64,000 nt of DNA from Bugulina stolonifera. Lineage: Eukaryota; Bryozoa; Gymnolaemata; Cheilostomatida; Bugulidae. Location: NCBI GenBank assembly GCA_935421135.1, contig OW285188.1, positions 25,521,233 through 25,585,232 on the forward strand. Reading direction: 5' to 3'. The position numbers and the translations under genes were made by a program. Within the stretch, counting starts at the first letter, position 1. Each line of letters begins with the position of its first letter. This document shows, piece by piece, positions 41,701 through 52,547 of this stretch. The notes beneath the pieces are model-generated. The model worked only from the letters and a program-made list of their open reading frames with translations, did no database searches and had not been told where the DNA came from.

Positions 41701-44700
41701 TAATTTTGCTTAGTACTGGATCTTTAGCTGTTTCTTTCTTCAGCACTCCAGGTTCTGTTGGAGAGAGCTGTGTGCCGATAGCTTTGATACAGCAAACAGT
41801 GTCTATATCTTCTCCTTCTTCTTCTGCATCAAACTTAGCATCAGGGCCACTAGGTAGTCTGCTGAGTACATCTGCATTTCCATGTTCCGAGGTTTTCCTG
41901 TATTCAATGGAGTACTGATACTGGTTCAGTGTAAGTGCCCATCTGGCGAGTCTGTTGGCCGCCATAGCCGGTGTTGCTTTGTTGGGGCCAAACAGAGTAA
42001 GTAGAGATCGATGATCCGTTATTAGTATGAACTTCCTCCCATATAAGAACTGGTGGAACTTGGTGATGCCAAAGATGATAGCTAGTGCTTCCTTCTGGGT
42101 TTGGCTGTATCCTCGTTGAGTCTGTGTCAGTGTCTTGCTTGCATGGGCAATTGGTCTTTCAGATCCATCTCCGTATCGATGGAATAGCACTACCCCGAGT
42201 CCCACTGCTGATGCATCACAGGATATGCCTAACTTTAATGATGGGTCAAAATGTGCCAGGACAAGGTCACTGCATAACATCTGCTTTAGTTGAGAAAATG
42301 CTGCTTGTTGAATTGGTGTCCATTGCCATTTCTCTCCCTTTCTTAATAACTTCTGAAGAGGTGATGTGACTGTTGATAGATCTGGTAGAAACTTGTGGTA
42401 GAATTGGATGGATCCCATGAAAGATTGTAGACCTGTTACATCAGTGGGTGGTGGCATCTTCTTTACATCTTCTACTCCAGATCCTTTTGCTATGCCTTCT
42501 TGAGATAGCTGGTGTCCCAGGTATTCTACTGTGTCTTCTGCAAAGACACATTTCTGGAGATTGCATCTTAACCCTCGGTCTTGCAGGCGTTGAAGTAGTC
42601 TGCGAAGATTGATTAGGTGATCTTCTGCTGTTGCTCCGGACACTAGAATATCATCCAGATAGACAGCGACTCCAGGCAGATCTTGGGTTAGTTGCTCCAT
42701 AATTTCTTGGAAATATCCTGGTGCAGAACTTATTCCAAAAGGTAAGGCTTCATCCTGGGGATCCTGAATAGATGTGAAGTCGCATGTGGCTGCGTCATGC
42801 CGAATCCTAGCTGCTAATTCTGGAATTGTCTCTCCTGGTTTTCTGTTCATGTCACTCCAGAATCTGTACCTCTCTCTGATGATAAAAGTCCTTGGGTTAT
42901 ATTGAGTCATCATATAGTTGTAGATTTCCTCCATTTCCAGTTTCTGTATGTCTTTTCTTGGCTGCTGCTCTGTCCAATCCTTCAGTTGTTTGTATATATC
43001 AGTAGATTGGTTAGTCAAGAATACCTGTGGTACTTTTTCATCTGTGATAGACTGAGCCTGGATAAAAGTAGTGAACCTTGAGAAGTAATCAGTCCATAGT
43101 TCCGTATTCGGATTGAATGCGGTGAAACTTGGTGTGGTTTGTACTTGCCTGCCTGTTGATTGAGCAAGTAATTTCATCTGTTCTGCATGCTGTGATCTTT
43201 GTTCCTCCAGCTGCCTTTCCAGATGTTCCTTCTGCTGCTCCATCTGTTCCTTCTGCTGCTCCATCTGTTCCTTCTGTTGAGCAATTTGTTGGGCTAGCAA
43301 GGTAACTAGTTGTTCAGTTGTAGTAGCCATAGTTATTTGACCAATATGTGAGTCAAATTTACCTTTGGTTCCGATGGCAGCTGATGAGTTGATACTTGAT
43401 ATGTGGTTAATCCTCGTCGCCAAATCTGTTGTATTCTTCTAACAATTTATTTAATGTCTTATGTTACTGCTCAATCTCAACTCTGATTTTACCATATAGC
43501 AGAAGTGTTTATATACCCAAAAATATATCTAATATCTTACAGCTATAAGCTATTCTAGCCAAAAGCTAGCTTTGCACATAACATGACAGGAGGCGATGAC
43601 TCCAACAAAACACAACAGTAATTATATTATATTATAATGTCTCAACAGTGAAATATACAAACATGTAGGTAGTTGTGTATATACAGTGCGTGTGTGAAAT
43701 ATACCAACATATAGGTAGTTGTGTATATACAGTGTGTGTGAAATATACAAACATGTAGGTAGTTGTGTATATACAGTGTGTGTGAAATATACAAACATGT
43801 AGGTAGTTGTGTATATACAGTGTGTGTATGAAATATACCAACATATAGGTAGTTGCGTATATACAGTGCGTGTGAAATATACAAACATGTAGGTAGTTGT
43901 GTATATACAGTGTGTGTGAAATATACAAACATGTAGGTAGTTGTGTATGTACAGAACCTAACCCAATCATACAGACTTGAGCAAAGTAAGGCATTGAGCC
44001 AACAAGAGAAAATTGCAGTAACAAGTTACAAACCAAAACCGAGTTTATCCACAAGACTGTCAAAGTCATCGATTGAATCTATATACATGTATAATACACT
44101 CAACCTAAATACAGTGCACTGGTTCGGTGTTCGACACCTCATCATTGCAACTCAGGAGCTCATTGCCTAGGAACACACCTTGGCAATCATGTATATTATG
44201 CTCGAAATTTGTAACAATACCAACTTCTTGAGCACTACCTGGGAGATACACTGAACGTCTAGCCTTATGCAATTCTCGCTGTCTCTGGCAGCTTGAGAAC
44301 TCCGGTTCATTGTATTTCACACTTTTTAAATACGCTTTGCAGTAAATATAAAGTATTGCCAAGGTGTGCTCCTAAAGATATATCTGGGCTGCGCTGAGGA
44401 GGTGCCAAACACCGAAACAGTTCACTGTTTGCGAGTGAGTATTATATAGGCCTATATTTATATAGTTAAGGTGCAAACACGAATTTGGCGCTAGCGAATC
44501 GCCCGGGTGTCAATGCTCTCAAAACGCTCAAGCTGTGTCAACAGAAGTATAATTGAGACCATTCGCTCGCCAGTGATTGGCTACTAAACAGGGTTAGTAA
44601 ACTGAAACACGTGGGTTATCGCGGAGTGAATACACACAAAAAAAAATCATTCGCTAATTGGCAAATAACTGCGCTTCCGTTCGCCCCGTGTGTTTATCAA

Positions 44701-47700
44701 GGCCATAGCGTTTGACGCTTGCTCAAAAAATGCTCTCGTGTGCTTGCACCTTTATAGATTCAATTGATAACTTGTAACAGTGTACCAGAGTTGTACAATG
44801 TCATAGTACTGTATAGTAATCGGATAAAATATCTATCAATAACTTTTATTATTACCAAGTGCAACTAACTGCCTAGCTTTACCTTTTATCTATAGCCTTA
44901 GAGAATGCCTTCCACCATTGATCATTAGGATCGACGGAAGTTACACCACCCTCCCTTTGTCTCTATAAACATATAAAAGCATTGGTAACAGGGTATCCTA
45001 TATCCAGCATATATAAAACATTATGTAAAATGCATCTGCAATTGAAACTTCCTTTACAATAAAACATCCACATGCAAAGTGAATAACTACTAAATCAAGT
45101 AGTACTAGCTAGATGCATTACTTATTTTCATTCCTGACATTTCATATAATGAGATTCTACAACAGGGGTTACGTTTAGATTTATTTTACCGAGCTAAATG
45201 AAAGGTAGTCATGACACATCATCCAACAGTTTAACTAGTGACGCAATGCCAACTATGTCTATATGATACCTGAACGCTGTACGATTCAAATTTTCATGTC
45301 AATGAGAATCGCTGACAATTTTATTCACCTTTCTAACAACAGCACTACACTAACATACATTAGCAGTGACAGCACTACTCTATCATACATTAGCAGTGAC
45401 AGCACTACACTAACATACATTAGCAGTGACAGCACTACTCTATCATACATTAGCAGTTACAGCACTACTCTATCATACATTAGCAGTGACAGCACTACAC
45501 TATCATACATGAGCAGTGACAGCACTACTCTATCATACATTAGCAGTGACAGCACTACTCTATCATACATTAGCAGTGACAGCACTACTCTATCATACAT
45601 TAGCAGTGACAGCACTACTCTATCATACATTAGCAGTGACAGCACTACTCTATCATACATTAGCAGTGACAGCACTACTCTATCATACATTGGTAGTTAT
45701 ATGATATACATTTACAGTACTTACATGTTTACTTTCAAGAGTAACGTCACACTCAGCACACCACTCCTCTAGCATGATGTCTACTTGTTTCAGATCCGCA
45801 GGTGTCACTCTCAGATCAAACTGTACAGCAAGTTCATCTGGTACCACATTTGACTGTACACCCCCTTATAAGAATATACAACTGTGCTATTAGCTAGCAG
45901 TCAGGTGAAAGAGAGTGGCATGTATAATTGTGTACAATACTTAAGCATGTTAATGAATCATCGAGGAGTCTGGAGATATTACCTACACTTCTACATGTAG
46001 AAACTGGCAACTAGTGAATTAAAAAAACCAACGTTATTAGAAAGGCTTTATTGCTTCGATTTTTAAATTTTTACCAAGAAAAATATTTACACCTCGCCTG
46101 TTCAAATAAAACCAATTCTTTGTCCAGAGGAAAGTGCTGTTATCTAACTACGATAAATACTCATCTTCATCCCCACAATGTTGATAGTAGATACGTCTCC
46201 CAGGAACAAGTTAGGGTCAGCTTTCAATCTGCAGGAAGTGTGGACAGCTTAGTAGTACACTAGTTAAGGATATGCACTTATAAAGTATTTCTAACTCCAA
46301 GGAACTAAATTAATATTCATGAGAAAATTAAGTGCTGCCTACCTTGCTTCTTGCTGACTTCTAAACTCCAGTATCTTCCCCATTATTTTGTGCTGCAATA
46401 TTATAAGAAACACTGCATTGTGTTATCGGAAGATCTGGACATTAACAATAAAATTCATCATGCCTGCATCCCAATGTTGCGGCCTAAAATACGTATTACA
46501 CACATTAACACAGGACTTACAATTTTCTCACCAGCTGTACCCTGTATAAACTGTGAGCCATGGCCTGGATTACCTCTGGCAACAAACCAGCCCCCTGAAA
46601 TATGCATGAGCAGATAGCAAATAATAAAATTGTAAACATTTAACTCTGGTAGCCCAAGTCAACCGGCTCAATATATCAATAACACACCTTCTAAAAATGC
46701 TTTGGCTACTTCTACTGCTGAAATGTAAAACATCTATCTAGACAGATCTAGCTATTTGCAGTACATGTACTTGATGCTCGATGTACATGTCTATCCCACA
46801 TAGCCGAGTACATCTAATAATAGTACACAAGTGTGTCTAACTAACACCATGAAGTCCTCTCAGAATAGAACACTCTCATCTCTTCCCCTGGATTGGCTAG
46901 ACCTTCATCCATGGCAAATCCAACATTCAAAGACTTGAAGTCTTCTGATTGAGCCCATTTCTTCATTCCGAGAACACCTGAGAGTGTAAAACATACGTGC
47001 ATATGTAAGTTGTGCAAACCAAGCAGTAATCCAGGAGAGTGGGTGGTGTGGATGAAGAGAATACAACACATTACGGAACATCCGAGGCAATACTAAAGGT
47101 GCTAGTTGATTATATGATCAAATCCTACCCTGGAAACGGCATGCTGTAATGACTATGTGGGAAAACTGGTAGGCACAGTATAGTGTGGGATAATGGGATA
47201 TGTCCGGTTATATAATGTATATTACATTGCATGTACAATTATATTAATAGACAGATACCTCCCACCTCCTCATCAGGTACAAATGACATATGTACAGTCC
47301 TTAACAACTTGACTCCTTCAGCATTTAACTCTCTCAGTGACTCCAAGTGTTGGATACCAACACACTTCATATCCTATAACACCCATGTACATGTACATGT
47401 AACAATATAACACACATGTACATGTAACAATATAACACACATGTACATGTAACAATATAACACACATGTACATGTAACAATATAACACATGGGTACATGT
47501 AACAATATAACACACATGTACATGTAACAATATAACACACATGTACATGTAACAACATAACACCCGTGTACATGTAACAATATAACACATGGGTACATGT
47601 AACAATATAACACATGGGTACATGTAACAATATAACACATTTATTATGTACATGTAATGCGAATATATACACTGGATATGTAAAGGTAGCCATAACAATT

Positions 47701-50700
47701 AATAGGACGTATAGGCCTACCTGTGAGCCTCTTGCATATATATCTCCATTATCTGTCTTTGTTGCTGAGAAAGGGTCATATGTCCAAGAGTCCTACATAA
47801 AACATAACTCCATATATAGATATTATACATGTACTTACATATGGCAGAGCCTACTGAAGTGTACCACCAATAACAGATGGTATATACACACGCACACATA
47901 GTGCTACATGGATATTCATGTTGCTATGTCAGGAATTGCCTCCACCCATCTCTAGAACAGACAGGATGACTCGATTCTGAATGTTACTTAAAACTAATTT
48001 AGGTGAATAGAAGGAGCAACTCCTATTGAATCTTTAGCCAAGAAAATTCATGTAATAAATTTTTGATTCGTATAAACACTAATATAATTCGTTGACATTT
48101 CAACATGTAAGCTGTTGATATCTGTTACCTCATCACTAGAAGTTACACTTTACATTCCAACACAGCGAAAATTTACATACATATAAGATATACAGAGGTA
48201 CATGTAAATACATACACTTACAAGTTACATTCATATTCAACATCAATTTTTTGCTACATAAAGTCATATTATAGTCAGCAGTAATAGAACTTTACGGTTG
48301 TGTGGCCTTTTTGAGTTTGGTACAACATTGCAGAGAGATGATGATAAAACTTGCAATAAATGAAATGGTTTATATCCAGAAATTACTCAAATTAATTATG
48401 AAACCACAATAATAAATGTGCATCATACAGCATTAAGTTAAGTAAGTTGTACTTGGTCTGCAACAACAATAATTCACTAAAGTTTAAATGAAATAAAACA
48501 TACCTTGACGTCCTTAAGACCAAGCTTAAACTTCTCTATATTTACTATTAATAATTTTCTATACTTTGCTATTTGGTTTGAACGAGCAACAACATTGCTC
48601 CACGATCTCTCAACACAAACTGAACTTGTGAATCTCAGCCAGCAGTAACAGCAACACCGGTAACATCACCACGGGACCCACACCGCACACCCATGTCTGA
48701 TTCAGAATATAAAATTCCGTTTGTGGCGCAATATTGTGGGGTGCCATCAAGGCAGTGCAGTAGAGGACATCAAGAGGTTTTGGATTAGATTGTATAAACA
48801 TTTTGGTCAAGTGTACCTGAATTTAATGCTAAAATCTTCAATACATTTCCTTATGAACACATTACAGTGCAGTGTAAAGTCCATCAATCACTGGCTTTCG
48901 ATGCTTCGAAGTACAACGAATTGTCTGTCAAATGTACAAACCAATTGTTTTTCCCAGTACAGTAAAATCATTTTCTTGTAAATAGTAAATATGACTAAAA
49001 AATCTATTGAGTAAGATCTAGGCCTATTGCGATATGGTGCTAAACTATCTTTTTGGGTTTTAGAAAATAAATTATTACACAAGTATCAAACCAAGTACAT
49101 GTATAAACAAAAATATTAGCCTACTAGATATTATAGTAAATTATTCACTCACAGCAAACACTGGTACAACATCAGTGTGAGAGTTGAGAAGCACGCTGGG
49201 CAAGCTAGAGTTACTTCCTTCCACTGTCATAATCACTATGGGCATACCGGGTGAAGCCTAGAGGTGAGCAAATGTACAAACAACAGTAGCACATGCAATT
49301 CAATTTCAAACTAAAATGTTCCATCTTGCCAAGCTGACAACAGTGGTAATTCTTCATTAATTTGCAGCCTGATGATCAAAATAATATACAATGTAAATAT
49401 ATTTGTTGTCTATGTTGAACGATTCATCTAGGATTAATAGTACTTGAATAGAAGTCGAAAAATGTCCGCTTAGACGTCAAATCCTTCTCTTACAAGGAGC
49501 TGATACTTATGACTTTATGTGCTTCCAGAAACCAAATTTATTCGCAATGAACACAACCAGATCTCACTAGCCTACATATATTTTTAACCCCAGAAGAAAA
49601 ATATCTAATCTTCAGTACAATGCTAACTTTAACAAGCTTGATCTTGTGAGCAAAAAGAACTAATGTTTTCTAATATTAAAGACAAAATGTACCATTTACC
49701 TCATGCACTCTACATTGAATGTTATGTGTCTTTGCATATTTCTCCAGAAATTTGACAATTCCATCTACAAAATTAAACCTTGATGGAACAACTTTACACA
49801 ATAGTCTACACTTAACAGTAAAATCATGTACTGTATTGTATGCTTAGATAAATAAACCATTAACTGCAAGCACACGTACTATATTCTTAGATGAATACAC
49901 CATTAACAGTGGCGTCAAAACTCCATGTAGGCCAATCCCTGAATTTTCGTATGATATAGACATGTGATGCATATAATAATATATAACGTTTGGGGAATTG
50001 TGTGACAGAGCTGTCTACGGAAGAAAAGCACTTATCCGCTTTAAATAATTTAGGCTACCAGGGCACCGTTGTAAAATGAGGTAACTATATGCGACATACC
50101 TCGGTACTTCTGTTTGCTAGAAAAGATTGGCAATATGCACGGCAAAGAGCCGCAGGCTGTAAACTTTATCAACAATATTAGTTAACCAGTAGAAAAAGTC
50201 TAGCAAGCCATCAGCCAATCAGGGCTGGGCTATTTTCTCAGATGTAGAACTGACTGCTTTATTTTATGAAGAATCTTTTGCAAAAAATCACATAAAACAG
50301 AATAGCCAAACCCCTTAACAAATGAACAATTGTACTATTGTAATTACTATTAATTTTTATATTACATTATACAATCTACTAAGTATTTAATAATCTGAAA
50401 CTAAACTAACCAGTTTTACAACTCCCCATAGTATAGTTGATTAATCCCAAGTAAAAAACTAATTATTATTACATTTTGATAATTAGAATAATCTATAATG
50501 ACATTAAATTATAATTATTATATTAATATTACTAGCAAATAATAATTTGATAAATAGAAATATGCTTATTAATATTAATATAGAACAAATATTTATTTAT
50601 ATTAATATTTAATATTCACAATGAACTTTACTTTAAATAAAAATATATAAATAATAATTCAATATATTATATAGTTATAGTAGAAATTTATTATGAAATA

Positions 50701-51418
50701 TTGTGGTAGATTCTAGAAGTGTTTTTGCAAGCTGGTATTGTAAGGCTAGGGAAGCTGTTGCTTTTTTATGTATATAATAGGAGTTAGCTACATGTAGCTC
50801 TAGCTGCATGTAGCTATTTTAGATACATATATATAAGGGATTTTTATATACAGTAAAGGAAGGAGGAGTAGAGTAAGTAGAGAGAAAGTGGAAGAGAAGT
50901 TGAAGTAGTGTTAATAAAGTAAAAGTTAGATCTGCAAGTGTCTAGACAACCCAGAAAAGGTTTATGGAATGACAGTTGAATGAACAGTAAAATCCATAAC
51001 AATATTCTTTATTAAATCACACGTATATTTATTATTTTCATGTTTAATATTATTATTATTATATCACTAATCAGTAATCATACGATACTAATCACTTACG
51101 GTTACGGTGTTATTTAATTATTTTTTAATCATTTCTTTTTAATTTCATTAGTTAGTTTTGTTTAGTTATCTATATATATAACTTTATTTAATGTGCAATA
51201 TATATAGTATACAGTATGTATGAATATCAGCATCATGCTTTTGTTTTTTTATATTGAAAACTTTTGCATGTTTTTCATGCTGTTGCACAGGTACTTAAAT
51301 CTCAATATGAATATCTGTCAATCTGAATCCTCATACCATAATCTGGCTCAGGCTGCACTGATTTTATTCGAAGATAGTCTCGAAATAACTTGGTTGACTG
51401 GTGCTCTTCATTGTCCAT
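38726..51418 (-). CDS. ACY1: Aminoacylase-1, right tandem copy, canonical active site
   Basis: Thirteen exons in the same phases as the left copy: 51337-51418, 49700-49764, 49153-49257, 47721-47792, 47259-47373, 46846-46977, 46521-46594, 46343-46392, 46161-46228, 45725-45864, 44883-44962, 39058-39118, 38726-38875; 397 residues. The start codon at 51416-51418 gives [20 protein letters not shown]. Canonical M20/ACY1 residues are kept: [29 protein letters not shown] (catalytic Glu plus zinc-ligand Glu), [46 protein letters not shown]. Predicted cytosolic zinc enzyme that releases amino acids from N-acyl-amino acids. Exon 10 is one codon longer than in the left copy. Intron 11 is swollen to 5.8 kb by a minisatellite, a Ty3/gypsy insertion and a MITE. 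This is the likely functional paralogue. Confidence 0.95.
39125..40175. repeat. 44-bp minisatellite, left part (about 24 copies)
   Basis: Unit about 44 bp (some 46), with core GAAATATACAAACATGTAGG and TAGTTGTGTATATACAGTG. Begins a few bases from the acceptor of ACY1 exon 39058-39118 and runs to the LTR at 40176; the rest is at 43648-43955. The minus strand is free of stops in all three frames over about 1 kb, giving long meaningless ORFs. Confidence 0.97.
40176..40396 (-). repeat. 3' LTR of the 40176-43647 element
   Basis: 221 bp, nearly identical to 43427-43647. Preceded, in element orientation, by the purine-rich tract at 40397-40410. Confidence 0.97.
40424..43330 (-). CDS. Chimeric Gag-Pol polyprotein with in-frame deletion
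   Basis: Starts at the ATG at 43328-43330 (MATTTEQL; upstream in-frame codons overlap the primer binding site); 968 residues. Residues about 14-50 are a Gln/Glu/Met-rich coiled coil with QQKEQME repeats; about 50-194 are a retroelement Gag capsid-like region ending [13 protein letters not shown]. At about residue 195 the frame jumps directly to reverse transcriptase at [13 protein letters not shown], with YLDDILVSG near 221. The RNase H region follows ([11 protein letters not shown] near 372, [17 protein letters not shown]). Integrase has its HHCC zinc site (HMGHFGMQ ... CTTC) near 605-640 and a DDE core (HIDHA near 673, VTDNGTSF near 726, GAAERM near 762). Missing are the nucleocapsid zinc knuckle, protease and RT fingers with the motif A aspartate. 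RT cannot be active, but integrase looks intact. No other lesion breaks the frame. Confidence 0.93.
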   Translation of the reverse strand: MATTTEQLVTLLAQQIAQQKEQMEQQKEQMEQQKEHLERQLEEQRSQHAEQMKLLAQSTGRQVQTTPSFTAFNPNTELWTDYFSRFTTFIQAQSITDEKVPQVFLTNQSTDIYKQLKDWTEQQPRKDIQKLEMEEIYNYMMTQYNPRTFIIRERYRFWSDMNRKPGETIPELAARIRHDAATCDFTSIQDPQDEALPFGISSAPGYFQEIMEQLTQDLPGVAVYLDDILVSGATAEDHLINLRRLLQRLQDRGLRCNLQKCVFAEDTVEYLGHQLSQEGIAKGSGVEDVKKMPPPTDVTGLQSFMGSIQFYHKFLPDLSTVTSPLQKLLRKGEKWQWTPIQQAAFSQLKQMLCSDLVLAHFDPSLKLGISCDASAVGLGVVLFHRYGDGSERPIAHASKTLTQTQRGYSQTQKEALAIIFGITKFHQFLYGRKFILITDHRSLLTLFGPNKATPAMAANRLARWALTLNQYQYSIEYRKTSEHGNADVLSRLPSGPDAKFDAEEEGEDIDTVCCIKAIGTQLSPTEPGVLKKETAKDPVLSKIMRYTREGWQDEERNPYQSEVNLEGYSIKDFQKLTASLSIENGCLLYGSRVVIPLSLQKEVLQLIHMGHFGMQRMKQLARTAVYWPRMDKDIMEMTQKCTTCREHQNQPTKAPIHPWMMPEKPWSRLHIDHAINFMGTNWLVLVDAYTKYPCIHPTSSTSTKATTDLLEKDFAHFGYPHTIVTDNGTSFTSDEFQQWCKERGIIHLRGAPYHPATNGAAERMVGSFKQSLKKSTLSTNQALQEFLMQYRRTPLSYGFSPSELLNGRQIRTKIDVLLPSPAHLAQGKQMQDVQRTKKLHCYNVGTPCYALYCGPRRNRQPKWIEAVVTKVLGSRSVMVKIMPRGPVWKRHIDQLQLRHVSAEDGEPPEDIHIPESPTSNTNKQRSTEPEHNTPPTPPKIKYRNPRMPDPSAYTRSNPRRSTRNRKPK
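43427..43647 (-). repeat. 5' LTR of the 40176-43647 element
   Basis: 221 bp, starts TGTTGAGACATT on the minus strand. One visible mismatch to the other LTR. Would contain the element's promoter; no TATA box is asserted. Confidence 0.97.
43648..43955. repeat. 44-bp minisatellite, right part (about 7 copies)
   Basis: Same unit as 39125-40175. The array resumes in the same register immediately after the target duplication, showing that the LTR element inserted into a pre-existing array. Confidence 0.95.
44466..44752. mobile_element. MITE-like element with terminal inverted repeats and TATAG duplication
   Basis: Begins TTAAGGTGCAAACACGA and ends in the reverse complement of AAGGTGCAAGCACACGAG. 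Both sides are flanked by TATAG (44461-44465 and 44753-44757). About 287 bp, less AT-rich than its surroundings, no coding capacity. Internal inverted similarity (CGCTCAAGCTGTG versus GACGCTTGCTCAAA). Sits in intron 11 of the right ACY1 gene, near exon 44883-44962. Confidence 0.75.
45335..45695. repeat. 30-bp minisatellite next to ACY1 exon 10 donor (right copy)
   Basis: About 12 copies of a 30-bp unit (TAGCAGTGACAGCACTACTC plus TATCATACAT). On the coding strand it begins about 30 bp after the donor of exon 45725-45864. Absent from the equivalent intron of the left paralogue. Multiple of 3, hence spurious ORFs on both strands. Confidence 0.95.
47375..47650. repeat. 25-bp minisatellite next to ACY1 exon 5 (right copy)
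   Basis: About 10-11 copies of the same 25-bp unit as 33142-33395, beginning a few bases from the acceptor of exon 47259-47373. The equivalent intronic position is used in both paralogues. Confidence 0.93.
50702..51001. mobile_element. Possible solo LTR
   Basis: About 300 bp running from TGTGGTAGATTCTAG to AAATCCATAACA (TG...CA ends), with ATAT on both sides as a possible 4-bp duplication. It has a TATATATAAG box-like motif near 50830 and AATAAAGT near 50918, and its composition is distinct from the extremely AT-rich flanks. No partner copy in the window, and the duplication is weak in this context. Confidence 0.35.
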
Positions 51419-52547
51419 TGCAGTGAGTTTATTTTAACAATTAACAAAACAATATTTTCCCAATACCAACTATAATAATAGTGATTAGCTATGCAAAATG
51501 CTAGAAGAATGGCTATGGACTTTTTCGCATAAAGCCTTAGCGCTGTAGCAATTTGTTCAGCGCTCTTTATTTACTATAAACGGCTCTGCAACTGTCAGAT
51601 CACGGGCTCTGGCACATGTTCCATCGAGTTTACCAAACTCGATGCGCCTGTTGACTATGAGCTCTGCACTTTGATAATTTTGGTCTATTTCGGAACGATG
51701 AGTGCGAAGTTGTCCCTTCTTCATTTCAGGAGAAGACAAAAGCCATCGTATCGATATACTGTAACGTGTACAACTACTAAAAATACATCATTATATAAAA
51801 AATGGCCAAACCCCCTAACATCACACAACTACTTGTAATTAATCCACCATTGATCAGTCATCCTACGGGTTCAGACGATACAATTTATTATAAATATTAA
51901 TAATGTCACAACATATTCCATGCAAATTAGTGAGCAGAATGATTGTGTGTAGTTCAGCTATACGAGTGAAACAAAGTACCATAAAGGAGGTCTAAACTTT
52001 AGAAGATGTAATATAAATCAGAGTAAAAATAAAAAATGAACCCACAAACCTTCTAGAACAGAAAGTACTATACCATCATATTGTAGACTACCTCAGGGCT
52101 CAGGCAGCTATCCCTCTAAACTTGGGCTAGCCTCCTTACAGCAGTTGTGACTATATACAGTATATTAACAAACACATATACAAAAATTAGTAATATCTGT
52201 AATAGTACTCTCCTCCAGAAGAACTAAGCTGATTGTTAGATGAGCACAAGTAAACAATATCTCTCAGGGGAGTACCACAGAGTATAACACATTATAGACA
52301 ATAATTATTTCATAAATAAGAACTGAGACATTTTTGAGAATCATTAAAACATTCATTGTCATCTGCCACCTAATGTAGGACAAAGTTCAAGTAAGTAAAA
52401 TACAAACAATATAATGTACAGAACAGTGCTAACAGCAATATTCACCAATAAACAAACTAGAAATAGAACTAAATGTCGAGATTTTGTAAACATGGTCACT
52501 TTGTCAAAGTAAGACAGAGTCACTTGACCTTGTGAGGTATCTTAATG
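51419..52547. other. Spacer between the right ACY1 gene and the arrestin gene
   Basis: Presumably carries the promoter/5'UTR of ACY1 and the 3'UTR of the arrestin gene. A 51557-51739 minus ORF (from its ATG: MKKGQLRTHRSEIDQ...) is less AT-rich and protein-like in composition but has no known domain. The string AAAATGGCCAAACCCCCTAA near 51805 also occurs near 35335, with a diverged version near 50305, indicating a dispersed repeat. Confidence 0.5.

Larger units (their letters stand above)
40176..43647 (-). mobile_element. Ty3/gypsy-type LTR retrotransposon, internally deleted, young
   Basis: Two 221-bp LTRs (40176-40396 and 43427-43647; ends TGTTG...CAACA) are flanked by a 5-bp target duplication GTGAA (40171-40175 and 43648-43652). 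On the minus strand the 5' LTR is followed by a primer-binding-site-like TTGGCGACGAGGA (43411-43423). The 3' LTR is preceded by a purine tract AGGAAAGAGGTG (40397-40410). The interior encodes one long ORF. I see one difference between the LTRs (ACAGTTTATT versus ACAATTTATT), so the insertion is recent. It splits the 44-bp minisatellite in intron 11 of the right ACY1 gene, same orientation as the gene. Confidence 0.97.

Noticed and set aside
40412..42369. Plus-strand ORFs at 40412-40652, 41706-41918 and 42085-42369
   Set aside because: Antisense shadows of the retrotransposon polyprotein.
45263..45772. Repetitive ORF of 169 codons ([10 protein letters not shown] repeats) and its antisense
   Set aside because: A 30-bp minisatellite in an ACY1 intron; no start context, and frame openness follows from the unit length.
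48610..48810. Minus ORF with a hydrophobic stretch ([14 protein letters not shown]) in an ACY1 intron
   Set aside because: Single short ORF in an intron with no homology recognised; probably chance.
51557..51739. Small minus ORF upstream of the right ACY1 gene
   Set aside because: Composition is plausible, but no known motif and no evidence of splicing to a neighbour; may be 5'UTR/promoter sequence.
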